Notes: generated from the letters alone by a model not told the origin. Shown: positions 9,593 to 23,227, counted from the first letter of the stretch. The stretch is DNA of 64,000 nt from Amycolatopsis echigonensis (GCF_014174495.1 NZ_JACJHR010000018.1:62001-126000), one strand, 5' to 3'. Numbers and translations are program-made.

Positions 9593-12295
9593 GCCGAGTC
9601 AACGGCTACGGCCGCGTCGACCGGAGCAAGACGCTCACGTTCACCTTCGACGGCCGCAGCTACACCGGGCATCCCGGCGACACGCTCGCGTCGGCATTGC
9701 TGGCCAACGGCGTGCATCGCCTCGGGACCAGCGTGAAATTCGGCCGACCGCGCGGGATCGGCGCGGCGTGGACCGAGGACCCGACCGGCCTGGTGCAGAT
9801 CGAGGAGCCGTTCCCCGAACCGATGCTGCAGGCGTCGGTCGTGGAACTGGTCGACGGACTCGTCGCGCGTGGCGTGCCCGGGCAGGGGCGGCTGGCCGAG
9901 ATCGCCGACACCGCGCGGTACGACCGCAAGCACACCCACACCGACACCCTCGTGATCGGCGCCGGACCGGCCGGGCTGCACGCCGCCCGGTCAGCCGCGC
10001 GAACGGGGCAGAGCGTGGTGCTGGTCGACGACCGCGCTACACCCGGCGGAATGCTGACCGGTACTGAACAACTGGACGGCAAACCGGCACCGGAGTTCGT
10101 CGAAGACGTCGTGGCCGAACTGGCGGCGAACCCGGACGTGCTGCACCTGCAGCGCACCACGGCGTTCGGCCAGTACGACGACGGATTCGTCCTCGCGCTG
10201 GAGCGGCGCACCGACCATCTCGGACCGGACGCGGCGGGCGCCCGGCAGCGGGTCCACCGGATCCGCGCGCAGCACGTCGTCGTCGCGACGGGCGCGCACG
10301 AACGGCCGATCGTGTTCGAGGACAACGACCGGCCCGGGATCATGCTCGCTTCCTCGGCGCGGGACTTCCTGCACCGCTACGGCGTTCTCGTCGGCCGCGA
10401 GGTCGTCGTGTTCACCAGCGACGACCGTGCCTACGCGGCGGCGGTCGACCTCGCCGGCGCCGGGGCGCACGTGACCGTCCTGGACGCGCGCGACACGCTG
10501 CCGCGCGAGGAAGAGGCGCGGGCGAACGCGCACGGCGTGACCGTGCATCCGTCCACTGTGGTCACCGGAACCGAAGGCGGCACCCGGGTCTCCGCGGTGC
10601 TCGCCACGACCCCGGACGGACGGGTGCGGCTGCCCGCGGACACGCTGCTGGTCTCGGGCGGCTGGAATCCGACCGTGCATTTGTTCAGCCACATCAAGGG
10701 CGCGCTGGCTTATGACGCGGCACTCGGCGCGTTCCGCCCGGCCGCTCCGCTGCCCGGGGTCGCTGTGATCGGGGCCGCGAACGGGGACTTCGACTCAGCC
10801 ACTCCGACCAAGATCCTCTGGCGCACCGACGGCGATCCGGCACGGCAGTTCGTGGACATCCAGCGCGACGCGACCGTCGCCGACATCCGGCGCGCGGTCG
10901 GCGCGGCGCTGCGTTCGGTGGAACACGTCAAGCGCTACACCACGATCGGCACCGCCCACGACCAAGGCAAGACGTCCGGCGTGCTCGCCTCGGGCATCAC
11001 TGCCGAACTGCTCGGCCGCCCGATCGAGGAACTCGGTACGACCACGTTCCGACCGCCGTACACGCCGGTCGCCTTCGCGGCGCTGGCCGGACGCGAGCGC
11101 GGCAGCCTGTTCGACCCGGAACGGGTCACCTCGCTGCACGACTGGCACCTCGAGGCCGGAGCGGTGTTCGAGGACGTCGGCCAGTGGAAGCGGGCCCGCT
11201 ACTACCCGCAGCCGGGCGAGGACATGGACGCCGCGGTGCTGCGCGAGTGCGCCGCGGTCCGCGGCGGGGTCGGCATGCTCGACGGGTCCACCCTCGGCAA
11301 GATCGACGTGCAAGGACCGGACGCGGGCGAGTTCCTCGACCGGCTCTACACGAACATGATGAGCACGCTGAAGGTCGGCCGGGTCCGCTACGGCGTCATG
11401 TGCGGCAACGACGGCATGTTGCTCGACGACGGCACTGTCCTGCGCATCGCGGAGAACAGGTATCTGGTCACCACGACCACCGGCGGCGCGGCGGCCGTGC
11501 TGGACTGGATGGAGGAGTGGCTCCAGACCGAGTGGACCGACCTGAAGGTGTATCTGGCGTCGGTCACCGAGCACTGGTCGGTGTTCCCGGTCGTCGGGCC
11601 GCGTTCGCGCGACGTGCTCGCCGAAGTGTTCCCGGACGTCGACGTTTCCAACGACGCGTTCCCGTTCATGTCCTGGCAGGACACCGTGCTGGACGGAGTG
11701 CCGGTGCGGCTGGCGCGGATCTCGTTCTCCGGCGAGCTGGCGTGGGAAGTGAACGTCAACTCCTGGTACGCGCCGGCGTTGTGGGAGCGGCTGCTGGCGG
11801 CCGGGGAGCAGTACGGAATCACGCCCTACGGCACGGAAACCATGCACGTCCTGCGCGCGGAGAAGGGCTACCCGATCATCGGCCAGGACACCGACGGCAC
11901 GGTCAGCCCGCAGGATCTCGGCATGAGCTGGGCGGTGTCGAAGAAGAAGGAAGACTTCATCGGCAAACGCTCGTTTTCCCGGCCGGAGAACCACAATCCG
12001 CTGCGCAAGCAGTTCGTGTCGCTGCTGCCCACCGACCGCAGCACGCGGCTGCCGGAGGGATCGCAGATCGTGGAACGCTGCCCGGACGGGAAGCTGCCCG
12101 ACCCGCCGGTGCCGATGCTCGGACACGTCACCTCCAGCTACCGCAGCGCGGAGCTGGGCCGGCCGTTCGCGCTCGCCCTGGTGAAGAACGGACGCGCCCG
12201 CGTCGGGGACGTCGTGCACGTCCCGGTCGGCGGCGTCCTCGTCGAGGCCGAAATCGGCAGCACCGTGCTGGTCGACCCGGAAGGAGCCCGCCGCG

Positions 12296-12303
<8 letters not shown>
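9589..12303 (+). CDS. soxA: Sarcosine oxidase, alpha subunit
   Basis: 904 residues. The N-terminal 2Fe-2S-ferredoxin-like region (KFGRPRGIGAAWTED) is followed by an NAD-binding fold with TLVIGAGPAGLHAARSA near residue 122. A C-terminal aminomethyltransferase (GcvT-like) half, from about residue 520, includes GVGMLDGSTLGKIDVQGPDA and the folate-binding region. SoxA binds NAD and THF and forms 5,10-methylene-THF from the methyl group removed by SoxB. A strong AAGGAGG site precedes ATG 9589 but is partly paired in a hairpin. The 3' end overlaps soxG by 8 bp. Confidence 0.96.
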
Positions 12304-15401
<3,098 letters not shown>

Positions 15402-15424
15402 GCGGCGAGAACAGGACGACACCC

Positions 15425-16045
15425 ATGCGCACGGAAACCCTCGACGCGTTCCTGGATTCGCTGGCCGGGCGGGTGCCCGCGCCCGGCGGCGGAGCGAGCG
15501 CGGCACTGCACGCGGCTCAGGGCGCCGCGCTCGCCGGCATGGTCGCCCGGTACAGCGTCGGCCCGAAATACGCCGAGCACGCTGGAACGATCGCGAAAAT
15601 CTGCGACAGCGCCGACGACCTGCGCGAGCAGGCCTCGGTGCTCGCCGAACAGGACATCGCCGTCTTCAGCCGGGTCGGCGCGGCCTACGCGCTGCCTCGC
15701 GCGACCGACTCCGACAAGGCGGCCCGCTCCGCCGCGATCGCGGACGCACTGATCGCGGCGGGACGAGTCCCGGCCGCGGTGCTCGCGGTGGCCGAGCAAG
15801 TGCTCGGGCTCGCCGAGCAACTGCTGCCGATCGGCAACCGGAACGTCGTCAGCGACGTCGCGGCGTCCGCCGACGCGGCCCGGGCCGCTGCCTCCACTGC
15901 CCGGGTGAACGTCGAGATCAACCTCGCCGGCATCACCGACGCCGAGGCGCGCGCGGAACTGTCCGGTGCGCTCGCGCCGGTCGACGATCTCCTCGCGCGT
16001 GCCGACGCGCTGACCGCCGCGGTGCGGGAGGTGATCGCCCGATGA
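15425..16045 (+). CDS. Cyclodeaminase-family methenyl-THF cyclohydrolase (FchA-like)
   Basis: 206 residues, matching a stand-alone formiminotransferase-cyclodeaminase C-terminal domain. It begins MRTETLDAFLDSLAGR with the family signature PAPGGGASAALHAAQG. AALAGMVARYSVG and DALIAAGRVPAAVLAVA follow. Stand-alone members include FchA of methylotrophs, which hydrolyses 5,10-methenyl-THF to 10-formyl-THF. There is no histidine-degradation context, so that role fits better than formimino-THF deamination. The stop overlaps folD (ATGA), and that FolD lacks its cyclohydrolase lysine. The function is inferred from family and context. Confidence 0.85.
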   Translation: MRTETLDAFLDSLAGRVPAPGGGASAALHAAQGAALAGMVARYSVGPKYAEHAGTIAKICDSADDLREQASVLAEQDIAVFSRVGAAYALPRATDSDKAARSAAIADALIAAGRVPAAVLAVAEQVLGLAEQLLPIGNRNVVSDVAASADAARAAASTARVNVEINLAGITDAEARAELSGALAPVDDLLARADALTAAVREVIAR

Positions 16046-16890
16046 CCGCGGTGCTGAGCGGGACCGAACTGGCCCGGAACCTTCGCGCGGAAGTCACCGC
16101 GGCCGCGGCGGCGCTGACCGGGGCCGGGACCTCGGCCCGGCTCGCGGTGGTCGTCGCCACCGACGACGAGTCGAGCGCGTGGTACGTCCGCTCGATCGCC
16201 GGTGCGGCGCGGAAAACCGGCATCGACTGCGACGTCGTCGACCTAGGGCCGCAGGCGAAGCCCGGGCAGATCCGCGCCGCGCTGACGGCCTTGAGCGAGG
16301 ATCCGGCCGTGCACGGGATCATGCTGCAGACGCCGTTGCCGGACGGTGCCCATTTCGAAGATCTCGCCTCGGCGATCGCCCCGGAGAAGGACGTCGACGG
16401 AGCGAATCCGCTTTCCCTGGGCAGACTGAGCGCGGGGCTTCCGGCGTTCGCGCCCGCGACCGCCGCCGCGGTGCTCGCGCTGCTGGACCACTACGACGTC
16501 CCGCTCGCGGGGCGCACCGCGGTCGTGGTCGGGCGGTCGAACGTCGTCGGGAAACCGGCCGCGCAGCTGCTGTTGCAGCGGGACGCGACCGTGGCCGTCT
16601 GCCACCGCCACACCAAGGACCTCGCCGCACTGACCCGCCCGGCGGACGTCCTCGTGGTCGCGGTCGGCCAGCCGGGCCTGATCAAGGCCGAGCACGTCGG
16701 CCCGGACGCGATCGTCGTCGACGTCGGCACCAACCCGACGGCCGACGGCGGGCTCGTCGGCGACGTGGACGAACGGGCCGTCTCCGGCCGCGCGGGCGGG
16801 CTCACCCCGGTGCCCGGCGGAGTCGGCCCGGTGACGACCGCCCTGCTGCTTCGGCAGACCATCCAATCGGCAGCCGGGAGATTCCCGTGA
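16042..16890 (+). CDS. folD: FolD-type methylene-THF dehydrogenase lacking the cyclohydrolase lysine
   Basis: 282 residues with FolD signatures PEKDVDGANP and VVGRSNVVGKPAAQLLL and the C-terminal TPVPGGVGPVTTALLL. Tyr48, Gln96 and Asp119 of the active site are present. The lysine that follows the tyrosine by four residues in FolD (E. coli K54, human K56) is Ile52 here, in WYVRSIAG. Substitution of that lysine is known to abolish cyclohydrolase while sparing dehydrogenase activity. The protein is thus probably only an NADP-dependent dehydrogenase working with the coupled cyclodeaminase. A housekeeping FolD is expected elsewhere. Confidence 0.93.
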   Translation: MTAVLSGTELARNLRAEVTAAAAALTGAGTSARLAVVVATDDESSAWYVRSIAGAARKTGIDCDVVDLGPQAKPGQIRAALTALSEDPAVHGIMLQTPLPDGAHFEDLASAIAPEKDVDGANPLSLGRLSAGLPAFAPATAAAVLALLDHYDVPLAGRTAVVVGRSNVVGKPAAQLLLQRDATVAVCHRHTKDLAALTRPADVLVVAVGQPGLIKAEHVGPDAIVVDVGTNPTADGGLVGDVDERAVSGRAGGLTPVPGGVGPVTTALLLRQTIQSAAGRFP

Positions 16891-17723
16891 CGACAGGAAC
16901 GCTGCGGTCTCCCGCCCACGAGACACTGCTGGGGAAGCTGAGCCGGCCAGGGCACCTGGTCTGCGGAATCGTCAACGTCACGCCCGATTCCTTCTCCGAC
17001 GGCGGGCGCGACCCGGCCGCCGCCCTCGACCACGCGCTCCGGCTCGCCGACGAGGGCGCCGACCTGCTCGACATCGGGGGCGAGTCCACCCGGCCGGGCG
17101 CGCATCCGCCCTCGCTCCAGGAAGAACTGGACCGGGTCACCGGGGTCATCGAGCAGCTGGCCGCCCGCGTGCCCGTGCCGTTGTCGATCGACACCTCCCG
17201 GCCGCAGGTGATGGACGCGGCGGTCCGGGCGGGAGCCGTCTTGATCAACGACGTGCGGGCGCTGCGGTACCCGGACGCGGTGGAGACGGCGGCCCGGCTC
17301 GGCGTGCCGGTCTGCCTGACGCACATGCTGCGGCCGCCGCACGCGATGCAGCAGGACCCGCGCTACGACGATGTCGTGGCCGAGGTGCGGGAGTTCCTCC
17401 GCGACCGGATGGACGCGTGCCTGCGGGCCGGGATCCCGCGCGAGCACCTGGTCGTCGACCCGGGGTTCGGATTCGGCAAGACGCTGGAGCACAACCTGGC
17501 GCTGCTGCGGTCTCTCGGCCGGTTCGCCGACCTCGGCGCGCCGGTCATGGCCGGGCTCTCCCGCAAGGCGATGCTCGGCCGGCTGACCGGCCGCCCGGTC
17601 GGGCAGCGGGAGGCCGCCTCGGTCGCCGCGGCGATGGTGGCGGCGCAGCGCGGGGCGAAGATCCTCCGCGTCCACGACGTGGCCGCGACGGCCGACGCGC
17701 TCACCGTCCTGGCGGCGGCATGA
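16887..17723 (+). CDS. folP: Dihydropteroate synthase
   Basis: 278 residues with all core motifs: NVTPDSFSDGG near residue 30, GGESTRPGA near 63, DPGFGFGKT near 192 and a late GLSRK. It condenses p-aminobenzoate with dihydropterin pyrophosphate in folate synthesis. GTG 16887 overlaps the folD stop, so it is co-translated with C1-folate genes. Its position in a demethylation operon suggests local folate supply for the THF-dependent oxidases. It may be a second copy beside the usual folate gene cluster. The next gene is on the opposite strand. Confidence 0.94.
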   Translation: MTTGTLRSPAHETLLGKLSRPGHLVCGIVNVTPDSFSDGGRDPAAALDHALRLADEGADLLDIGGESTRPGAHPPSLQEELDRVTGVIEQLAARVPVPLSIDTSRPQVMDAAVRAGAVLINDVRALRYPDAVETAARLGVPVCLTHMLRPPHAMQQDPRYDDVVAEVREFLRDRMDACLRAGIPREHLVVDPGFGFGKTLEHNLALLRSLGRFADLGAPVMAGLSRKAMLGRLTGRPVGQREAASVAAAMVAAQRGAKILRVHDVAATADALTVLAAA

Positions 17724-17746
17724 CCACGGCAGCCGCGCAGGCGGCG

Positions 17747-18421
17747 TCAGATGACCGCGCGCACGGCTTTCTCGAAGCCGGTCACGTGCTCGCGAGCCAG
17801 CCGTTCGGCGGTCTTCGCCTTGCCACTGGCGATCGCGCGCAGCAGGCCGACGTGCTCCTCGACGTGCTGGTCGAAATGCGGCATCCGGTCGAGGAAAAGA
17901 CAGAAGATCCGGGTGGCGAGGTTGTTGTAGCGGACCAGGGTGTCTTCCAGATGCGGGTTCCCGGCCGCCCGGTAGATCGCGCGGTGCACGCGCAGGTCCC
18001 ACTTCATCAGGGTGTCCCGGTCCAGGGCGCGGGCGTCGGTGTCCTGGAGGTCGTCGGCGAGCTCCGCGAGGCGGGTCCGCACCGGTCCGGCCGCGCTGTC
18101 CGCGGCCCGGCGGGCGGCCAGCGGCTCGAGCTGGACGCGGATTTCCGAGATATAGGCCAGGTCCGTGATGTCCACGGCGGTCGCGAACGTCCCGCGGCGC
18201 GGGTAGGACACCACGAGCCGGTCGGTCTCCAGGCGCTTGAGCGCCTCGCGGACCGGCGTGCGGCCGACGCCCAGCGAGGCGCTCAACGCGGCGTCGTCGA
18301 TCGCGGACATCGGCGGGATGTCCAGCATGATCAGCTGGTCCTGGATGGCCGCGTAAGCGCGGTCGGCGAGCGACGCGGGCAGCTGGTCGGGTTCATCGCG
18401 AGCAAGGGTCACGAAACCCAT
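17747..18421 (-). CDS. GntR-family regulator, FCD type
   Basis: 224 residues. The N-terminal winged helix-turn-helix has LADRAYAAIQDQLIMLDIPP, then SLGVGRTPVREALKRLE and VVSYPRRGTFA. A C-terminal all-helical FCD effector domain follows, with RVHRAIYRAAGNPHLED and a metal-type HVEEHVGLLRAIASG histidine pattern. It is divergent from sdaA, and the 110-bp gap contains TTGATACATCAA, a dyad shared with the glyA promoter. It likely controls both halves of the betaine island in response to an intermediate such as glycine, sarcosine or serine. The ligand is unknown. Confidence 0.92.
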   Translation of the reverse strand: MGFVTLARDEPDQLPASLADRAYAAIQDQLIMLDIPPMSAIDDAALSASLGVGRTPVREALKRLETDRLVVSYPRRGTFATAVDITDLAYISEIRVQLEPLAARRAADSAAGPVRTRLAELADDLQDTDARALDRDTLMKWDLRVHRAIYRAAGNPHLEDTLVRYNNLATRIFCLFLDRMPHFDQHVEEHVGLLRAIASGKAKTAERLAREHVTGFEKAVRAVI

Positions 18422-18473
18422 GGTAAGCCCGGGAAACCCAGGATCGGCGGCGTGATGTCCACCGCGGCCAGTG

Positions 18474-18485
18474 TTGATACATCAA
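18474..18485 (+). promoter_or_regulatory. Candidate GntR operator between gntR and sdaA
   Basis: TTGATACATCAA is an inverted repeat TTGAT-N2-ATCAA. With its flank (TGATACATCAATC) it differs at one base from the motif at 6646-6658 before glyA. It lies in the divergent gap beside the GntR gene, where an autoregulatory operator is expected. Confidence 0.65.
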
Positions 18486-18531
18486 TCCGGTGTCTGAAGT
18501 CGCCGGTGCCGCGAGAACTCCGGGAGCGACG

Positions 18532-19905
18532 ATGACGATCAGCGTGTTCGACCTCTTCAAGGTCGGGATCGGCCCGTCGAGCTCGCATACGGTCGGGCCG
18601 ATGCGCGCGGCGTACGAGTTCGTCGAACGGCTTCGGGCGGCCGGCGAGCTGCCGCGGGTGCGGCGTGTCCGATGCGAGCTGTTCGGCTCGCTCGGCGCCA
18701 CTGGGCACGGACACGGCAGCGTGAAGGCGGTGGTGCTCGGGCTGTCCGGCGAGCAGCCGCATCTCGTCGATCCGGTCGCGGCCGGCCCGGCGGCGGACGC
18801 GGTGCGCGCCGAAGGGCTGCTCTGCCTCGGCGGCGAGCACAAGATCGCGTTCTCGCCCGACGACGACGTGGTGCTGCATCGCCGCAAACGGCTGGACTTC
18901 CACAGCAACGGCATGGTGTTCGAGGCGTTCGACGCGGACCGGACGCGCATCGAGCGGCGGGAGTACTACTCGGTCGGCGGCGGATTCGTGCTGGACGAAG
19001 ACGAGGCGGGCCGGCCGGTCCTGGTCGCGGACGCCACGCCGGTCCGGTATCCCTTCACGACCGGCGACGAACTGCTGGCGCTGACCGCCGAGTCCGGGTT
19101 GCGGATCAGCGACCTGATGCTCGCCAACGAACTTTCGTGGCGCACCGAAGACGAGATTCGCGCCGGACTGCTGGAGATCTGGGCGGTCATGCGCGAATGC
19201 GTCGACCGCGGCACGCGCACCGGCGGAGTGCTGCCCGGCGGGCTCAAGGTCCGGCGGCGCGCGGCGCGGCTGCGCGAACGGCTCGAATCCGGTGTGGACG
19301 AAGACGATCCGTTGCGCGCCATGGAATGGGTGACCTTGTTCGCGCTCGCGGTCAACGAGGAGAACGCCGCCGGCGGCCGGGTCGTGACCGCGCCGACGAA
19401 CGGCGCCGCCGGGATCGTGCCCGCAGTGCTGCACTACGCCGCGAAATTCCTGCCGTCGTTCTCGCCTGAGCAGGCCGTGCGCTTCCTGCTCACCGCGGGC
19501 GCGATCGGCCTGCTGTTCAAGGAGAACGCGTCGATTTCGGGTGCCGAGGTCGGGTGCCAGGGGGAGGTCGGTTCCGCGTGCTCGATGGCCGCCGCGGGAC
19601 TCGCCGAACTGCTCGGCGGCACGCCTGAGCAGGTGGAGAACGCCGCCGAGATCGGGATCGAGCACAACCTCGGCCTCACCTGCGACCCGGTCGGCGGGCT
19701 CGTGCAGATCCCGTGCATCGAACGCAACGCGGTCGCGTCGGTGAAGGCGATCACCGCCGCGCGGCTGGCGGTGCGCGGCGACGGCGCGCACCACGTGTCC
19801 CTGGACAAGGCCATCAAGACCATGCGCGAGACCGGCGCGGACATGAAGGACAAGTACAAGGAGACCGCCCGCGGCGGGCTGGCCCTGAACATCGTCGAAT
19901 GCTGA
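18532..19905 (+). CDS. sdaA: L-serine ammonia-lyase (L-serine dehydratase)
   Basis: 457 residues, single-chain iron-sulfur type. It starts [20 protein letters not shown], the classic N-terminus, with GGGAG upstream, so ATG 18532 is preferred over GTG 18490. The catalytic domain has [18 protein letters not shown] [31 protein letters not shown] and [17 protein letters not shown]. The cysteines hold the oxygen-sensitive [4Fe-4S] cluster. It deaminates serine to pyruvate, completing glycine to serine to pyruvate with GlyA. It leads sdaA-purU-pabB and is divergent from the GntR regulator. Confidence 0.96.
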   Translation: MTISVFDLFKVGIGPSSSHTVGPMRAAYEFVERLRAAGELPRVRRVRCELFGSLGATGHGHGSVKAVVLGLSGEQPHLVDPVAAGPAADAVRAEGLLCLGGEHKIAFSPDDDVVLHRRKRLDFHSNGMVFEAFDADRTRIERREYYSVGGGFVLDEDEAGRPVLVADATPVRYPFTTGDELLALTAESGLRISDLMLANELSWRTEDEIRAGLLEIWAVMRECVDRGTRTGGVLPGGLKVRRRAARLRERLESGVDEDDPLRAMEWVTLFALAVNEENAAGGRVVTAPTNGAAGIVPAVLHYAAKFLPSFSPEQAVRFLLTAGAIGLLFKENASISGAEVGCQGEVGSACSMAAAGLAELLGGTPEQVENAAEIGIEHNLGLTCDPVGGLVQIPCIERNAVASVKAITAARLAVRGDGAHHVSLDKAIKTMRETGADMKDKYKETARGGLALNIVEC

Positions 19906-19915
19906 GGAGCTCCCG

Positions 19916-20764
19916 ATGACCCATTCGTTCACGCTCACCCTGAGCTGCCCCAACCGCACCGGCATCGTGCGCGCCGTCAGCGGCTTTCTCTACGAACACG
20001 GGTGCGACATCGGCCAGCACCAGCAGTTCGACGACGCGATGAGCGACCGGTTGTTCATGCGGACCCAGGTCAGCGCCCCCGAGGAAACGGACCTGGACGC
20101 GCTGTCGCGCGCCTTCTCGGACATCGCCACGGAATTCCAGATGACCTACGCGTTCAGCGCGAACCGGAATGCGCGCGTGCTGGTCATGGTCTCCAAGCTC
20201 GGGCATTGCCTCAACGACCTGATTTTCCGCTGGCGCGCGGGAAGTCTTGGCGCGGACCTGGTCGCCGTGGTGTCCAACCACGAGGACCTGCGGCCGATGG
20301 CGGAGGCGGCCGGGCTGCCGTTCGTGCACGTGCCGGTCACACCCGAGACCAAGGCCGACGCCGAGGCGCGGCTGCTGCGGCTGGTCGACGAGTTCGACGC
20401 CGAACTCGTCGTCCTGGCCCGGTACATGCAGATCCTGTCGGACGAGACCAGCAAGGCGCTGTACGGCCGGGCGATCAACATCCACCACTCCTTCCTTCCC
20501 GGCTTCAAGGGCGCCAAGCCCTACCACCAGGCGTACGGCCGCGGCGTGAAACTGGTCGGCGCGACCGCGCACTACGTCACCTCCGACCTCGACGAGGGGC
20601 CGATCATCGAGCAGGAGGTCATCCGGATCGACCACACCTACGATCCCCGTGCGCTGCAGACAGTCGGCCGCGACGCGGAGGCGCTCGCGTTGTCGCGGGC
20701 CGTGCGGTGGCACTGCGAGCGACGAGTCCTGCTGAACGGCCACAGCACGGTCGTCTTCCCATGA
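19916..20764 (+). CDS. purU: Formyltetrahydrofolate deformylase
   Basis: 282 residues. An N-terminal ACT domain ([20 protein letters not shown]) senses small ligands, and a formyltransferase-fold domain follows with [19 protein letters not shown] and [19 protein letters not shown]. It hydrolyses 10-formyl-THF to formate and THF, regenerating carrier for the demethylases. The formate could be oxidised by the molybdoenzyme at 2566. purU is a usual member of actinobacterial dimethylglycine/sarcosine clusters. It is 10 bp after sdaA and overlaps pabB (ATGA). Confidence 0.96.
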   Translation: MTHSFTLTLSCPNRTGIVRAVSGFLYEHGCDIGQHQQFDDAMSDRLFMRTQVSAPEETDLDALSRAFSDIATEFQMTYAFSANRNARVLVMVSKLGHCLNDLIFRWRAGSLGADLVAVVSNHEDLRPMAEAAGLPFVHVPVTPETKADAEARLLRLVDEFDAELVVLARYMQILSDETSKALYGRAINIHHSFLPGFKGAKPYHQAYGRGVKLVGATAHYVTSDLDEGPIIEQEVIRIDHTYDPRALQTVGRDAEALALSRAVRWHCERRVLLNGHSTVVFP

Positions 20765-21900
20765 CGCCACCCGGCCCGGCGCGCTTCGACGACCTGCGCG
20801 CCGGGACCGGACTGCGGTTCGCCGCGCCCAGCGGGATCCTGGCCGCGTATCGGCCGGCGGACGTGGTGCCAGTGCTGGAAGCCGTCGAAGCGGCGACTGC
20901 GCGGGGAAAGTGGGCCTACGGCTTTGTTGCGTACGAGGCCGCGGCCGCGTACGGGTTGGACGTGCATCCGGAGCCACCGGAAGGCCTGCCGCTGGTGTGG
21001 TTCGGCGTGACCGACCAGCCGCAGGAGGCGATCTCGTCGACGTCCGTTGACGAGTACGACGTGCATTGGCGTGAGCACTGGTCGCGTACCGAGTATCACG
21101 GCCTCGTGCACCGGGTGCGCGAGAAGATCGCCGCGGGGGAGACGTATCAGACCAATCTGACCGTGCGCGTGCGCGGACCGTTCTTCGGTGACCCCTCTGG
21201 GTTGTATCGGGATCTCTGTTCGGCACAACGAGGTCCCTGCCACGCCCGCCTCGACACCGGCCGGTTCGTGATCGCCAGCGCGAGCCCCGAGTTGTTCTTC
21301 GAACGCCGCGGCGACGAGCTGCTTTTACGGCCCATGAAAGGAACCGCCCCCGCCGGGCCGACCCCGTCCGACGACCGTGCCCGGGCACGCGAGCTGCGCA
21401 GCGACGAGAAGGAACGCGCCGAGAACATCATGATCGTGGACCTGATGCGCAACGACGTCGCCCGCGTAGCGGTGCCGTCGTTGCTGCGAGTGGAACGGTA
21501 TCCGACCGTGCTGCAGCTGACCTCCGAGGTGACCGCGAGGCTGCGGCCCGGGACCGGATTGCCGGACCTGTTCGCCGCGCTCTTCCCGTGCGGATCGGTC
21601 ACCGGTGCGCCGAAAGCTCGCACCATGACGCTGATCCGGGAACTGGAGAACACGCCCCGAGGTGTCTACTGTGGAGCGATCGGCTGGGCGGCGCCGCCGA
21701 GCGCGCCGGTCCGGTCCCGGTTCAGCGTCGCGATCCGCACCGCTGTGGTCGATCGTGAGGCAGGCACGGCGGAGTACGGGGTGGGCGGCGGAATCACCTG
21801 GGGCTCGAGTGCGGACGCGGAACATCGCGAGCTGCTGGCCAAGGCACAAATCTTGCGACGGGACGAGTCATTGGCCCGGGTGCCCGTCGGCCGAGGCTGA
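20761..21900 (+). CDS. pabB: Aminodeoxychorismate synthase component I
   Basis: 379 residues, a short chorismate-utilising enzyme. The C-terminal catalytic half has RPMKGTAPAG, whose lysine marks aminodeoxychorismate rather than anthranilate synthases, then ENIMIVDLMRNDVARV, PCGSVTGAPKARTM and YGVGGGITWGS. The N-terminal half is reduced compared with TrpE. It makes 4-amino-4-deoxychorismate for p-aminobenzoate, the folP substrate. No glutaminase (pabA) or lyase (pabC) is fused or adjacent. ATGA overlap with purU suggests co-translation, tying folate synthesis to C1 catabolism. Confidence 0.93.
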   Translation: MTPPGPARFDDLRAGTGLRFAAPSGILAAYRPADVVPVLEAVEAATARGKWAYGFVAYEAAAAYGLDVHPEPPEGLPLVWFGVTDQPQEAISSTSVDEYDVHWREHWSRTEYHGLVHRVREKIAAGETYQTNLTVRVRGPFFGDPSGLYRDLCSAQRGPCHARLDTGRFVIASASPELFFERRGDELLLRPMKGTAPAGPTPSDDRARARELRSDEKERAENIMIVDLMRNDVARVAVPSLLRVERYPTVLQLTSEVTARLRPGTGLPDLFAALFPCGSVTGAPKARTMTLIRELENTPRGVYCGAIGWAAPPSAPVRSRFSVAIRTAVVDREAGTAEYGVGGGITWGSSADAEHRELLAKAQILRRDESLARVPVGRG

Positions 21901-21968
21901 AGGGGGCGGATCCGTCTCGGTCCTTGCCCTGGTTCGGTCGTGACGGCGAGGAATCCGTGCCGCGCCGG

Positions 21969-23063
21969 TCAGTCGCGCTCGATGCGCCCGAGTTTCGCGT
22001 GGCCGAGGACCGGGTAGCCGGGCAGTCCGATGAAGACAGTGCCCTTTTTCGGATGGCCCGCTACCCACACGACCCCGGACGCCCGGGCTGAGGCGACGAG
22101 GGAGACTCCGGCGAGCCACGCCGCGCGGGTTCCTTCCGGTGAGGTGACCCGGCAGGAGAGTTTCCCGCGATCGCCGCCGTTTCTCACCGAGTCGGAGACG
22201 ATCCGCAACGGGGTCCATGAGGTTGTCCGGGCTGCCCGAGGTGCGCGGATCAGCCAGTGGCGCAGGGACACCGCTGACGTCCAGACGAGGGTGGCGGCCA
22301 GATAGAGCCCCAAGAACGTGGCGAACCCGAGGAGTTCGTCGGATTTCCGGTAGGGGCGCAGCAGCAGCGGCGCGTAGGTGGCGCCCAGCCAGACCGCCAG
22401 CGCGAGTCTCAGGCCGGCGTCCGCGATGATCCGGGGCCGGTAGAGCCGGATGATGAGGTGGAACAGCGCGTTGCGGGTCGGATCCGGTATCCGAGGGGGC
22501 ACCGGACGCGCCGAGCCTGGCAGTGTGCGGGCGCGCAGAACGGCTGGCGTCACTACGCCGGGCACCACGAACCCCGCACGGCCCGAAGGCTCGGGGCCGA
22601 CCGCCCAGACGTAACCCCGGCTGTTGGTCAAGCCGTTCACCGCGGGCGGGCCGACGCGGAACCACTGGTCGTTCGCCAGCCTCAGGTAGAGCGCACGCTT
22701 CGTGGCCCGGAGCATGTCGTCGTCCACGAGCACCTTGCGGAACGGCAGGTCGAGCAACCGCTTCCGCACCTTCTGCGGGGAACGAAAGGCGATCCGGGCG
22801 AGCAACCGGAGCCTGGCGGCGGCGAGGACGGCGACAACGGCGGGAAGAGCGAGGTAAGTCTTCGACCGGGCGAACACGATTATCGCGACGCACACCGCCA
22901 AGCAGGCGAACGGGACGAGGACGCGGATGTACCGCGTGCTCCGCCGCCCGCGGAGGCCTAGCGCGAACCATCTGTCTTGTCCGGACGGACGGCCCTCTTC
23001 CGGCTCGACGGCGACGACGCGGTCCGGCACCGGCGGCGTGTCGGCAGCGGGGACTGCGCTCAT
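21969..23063 (-). CDS. Membrane protein of unknown function
   Basis: 364 residues, not recognised. Two hydrophobic segments near residues 48-85 (VLVPFACLAVCVAIIVFA, then LALPAVVAVLAAARLRLLA) are followed by a charged soluble stretch. Two further segments lie near 212-250 (LRLALAVWLGATYAPLLL, then FATFLGLYLAATLVWTSAV). The C-terminal 110 residues look soluble, giving four predicted membrane spans in total. It stands alone, convergent with pabB, and has no operon partner. No catalytic motif was seen. Confidence 0.75.
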   Translation of the reverse strand: MSAVPAADTPPVPDRVVAVEPEEGRPSGQDRWFALGLRGRRSTRYIRVLVPFACLAVCVAIIVFARSKTYLALPAVVAVLAAARLRLLARIAFRSPQKVRKRLLDLPFRKVLVDDDMLRATKRALYLRLANDQWFRVGPPAVNGLTNSRGYVWAVGPEPSGRAGFVVPGVVTPAVLRARTLPGSARPVPPRIPDPTRNALFHLIIRLYRPRIIADAGLRLALAVWLGATYAPLLLRPYRKSDELLGFATFLGLYLAATLVWTSAVSLRHWLIRAPRAARTTSWTPLRIVSDSVRNGGDRGKLSCRVTSPEGTRAAWLAGVSLVASARASGVVWVAGHPKKGTVFIGLPGYPVLGHAKLGRIERD

Positions 23064-23227
23064 CGGCGAATCCGTCCTGACCAGGCGGCTCCTGATCGGA
23101 CCCGAGTGAGCAAGAGATTAGTACGCGCGCCCACGAACGTCATCAGCCGCTCCGGTCCGCGTCGACCTCTCGCGCGCTGTCGTGACAAGCACTCTGCGGG
23201 CAGCCCCGCCTGCGGGTCGCGTCGTCC

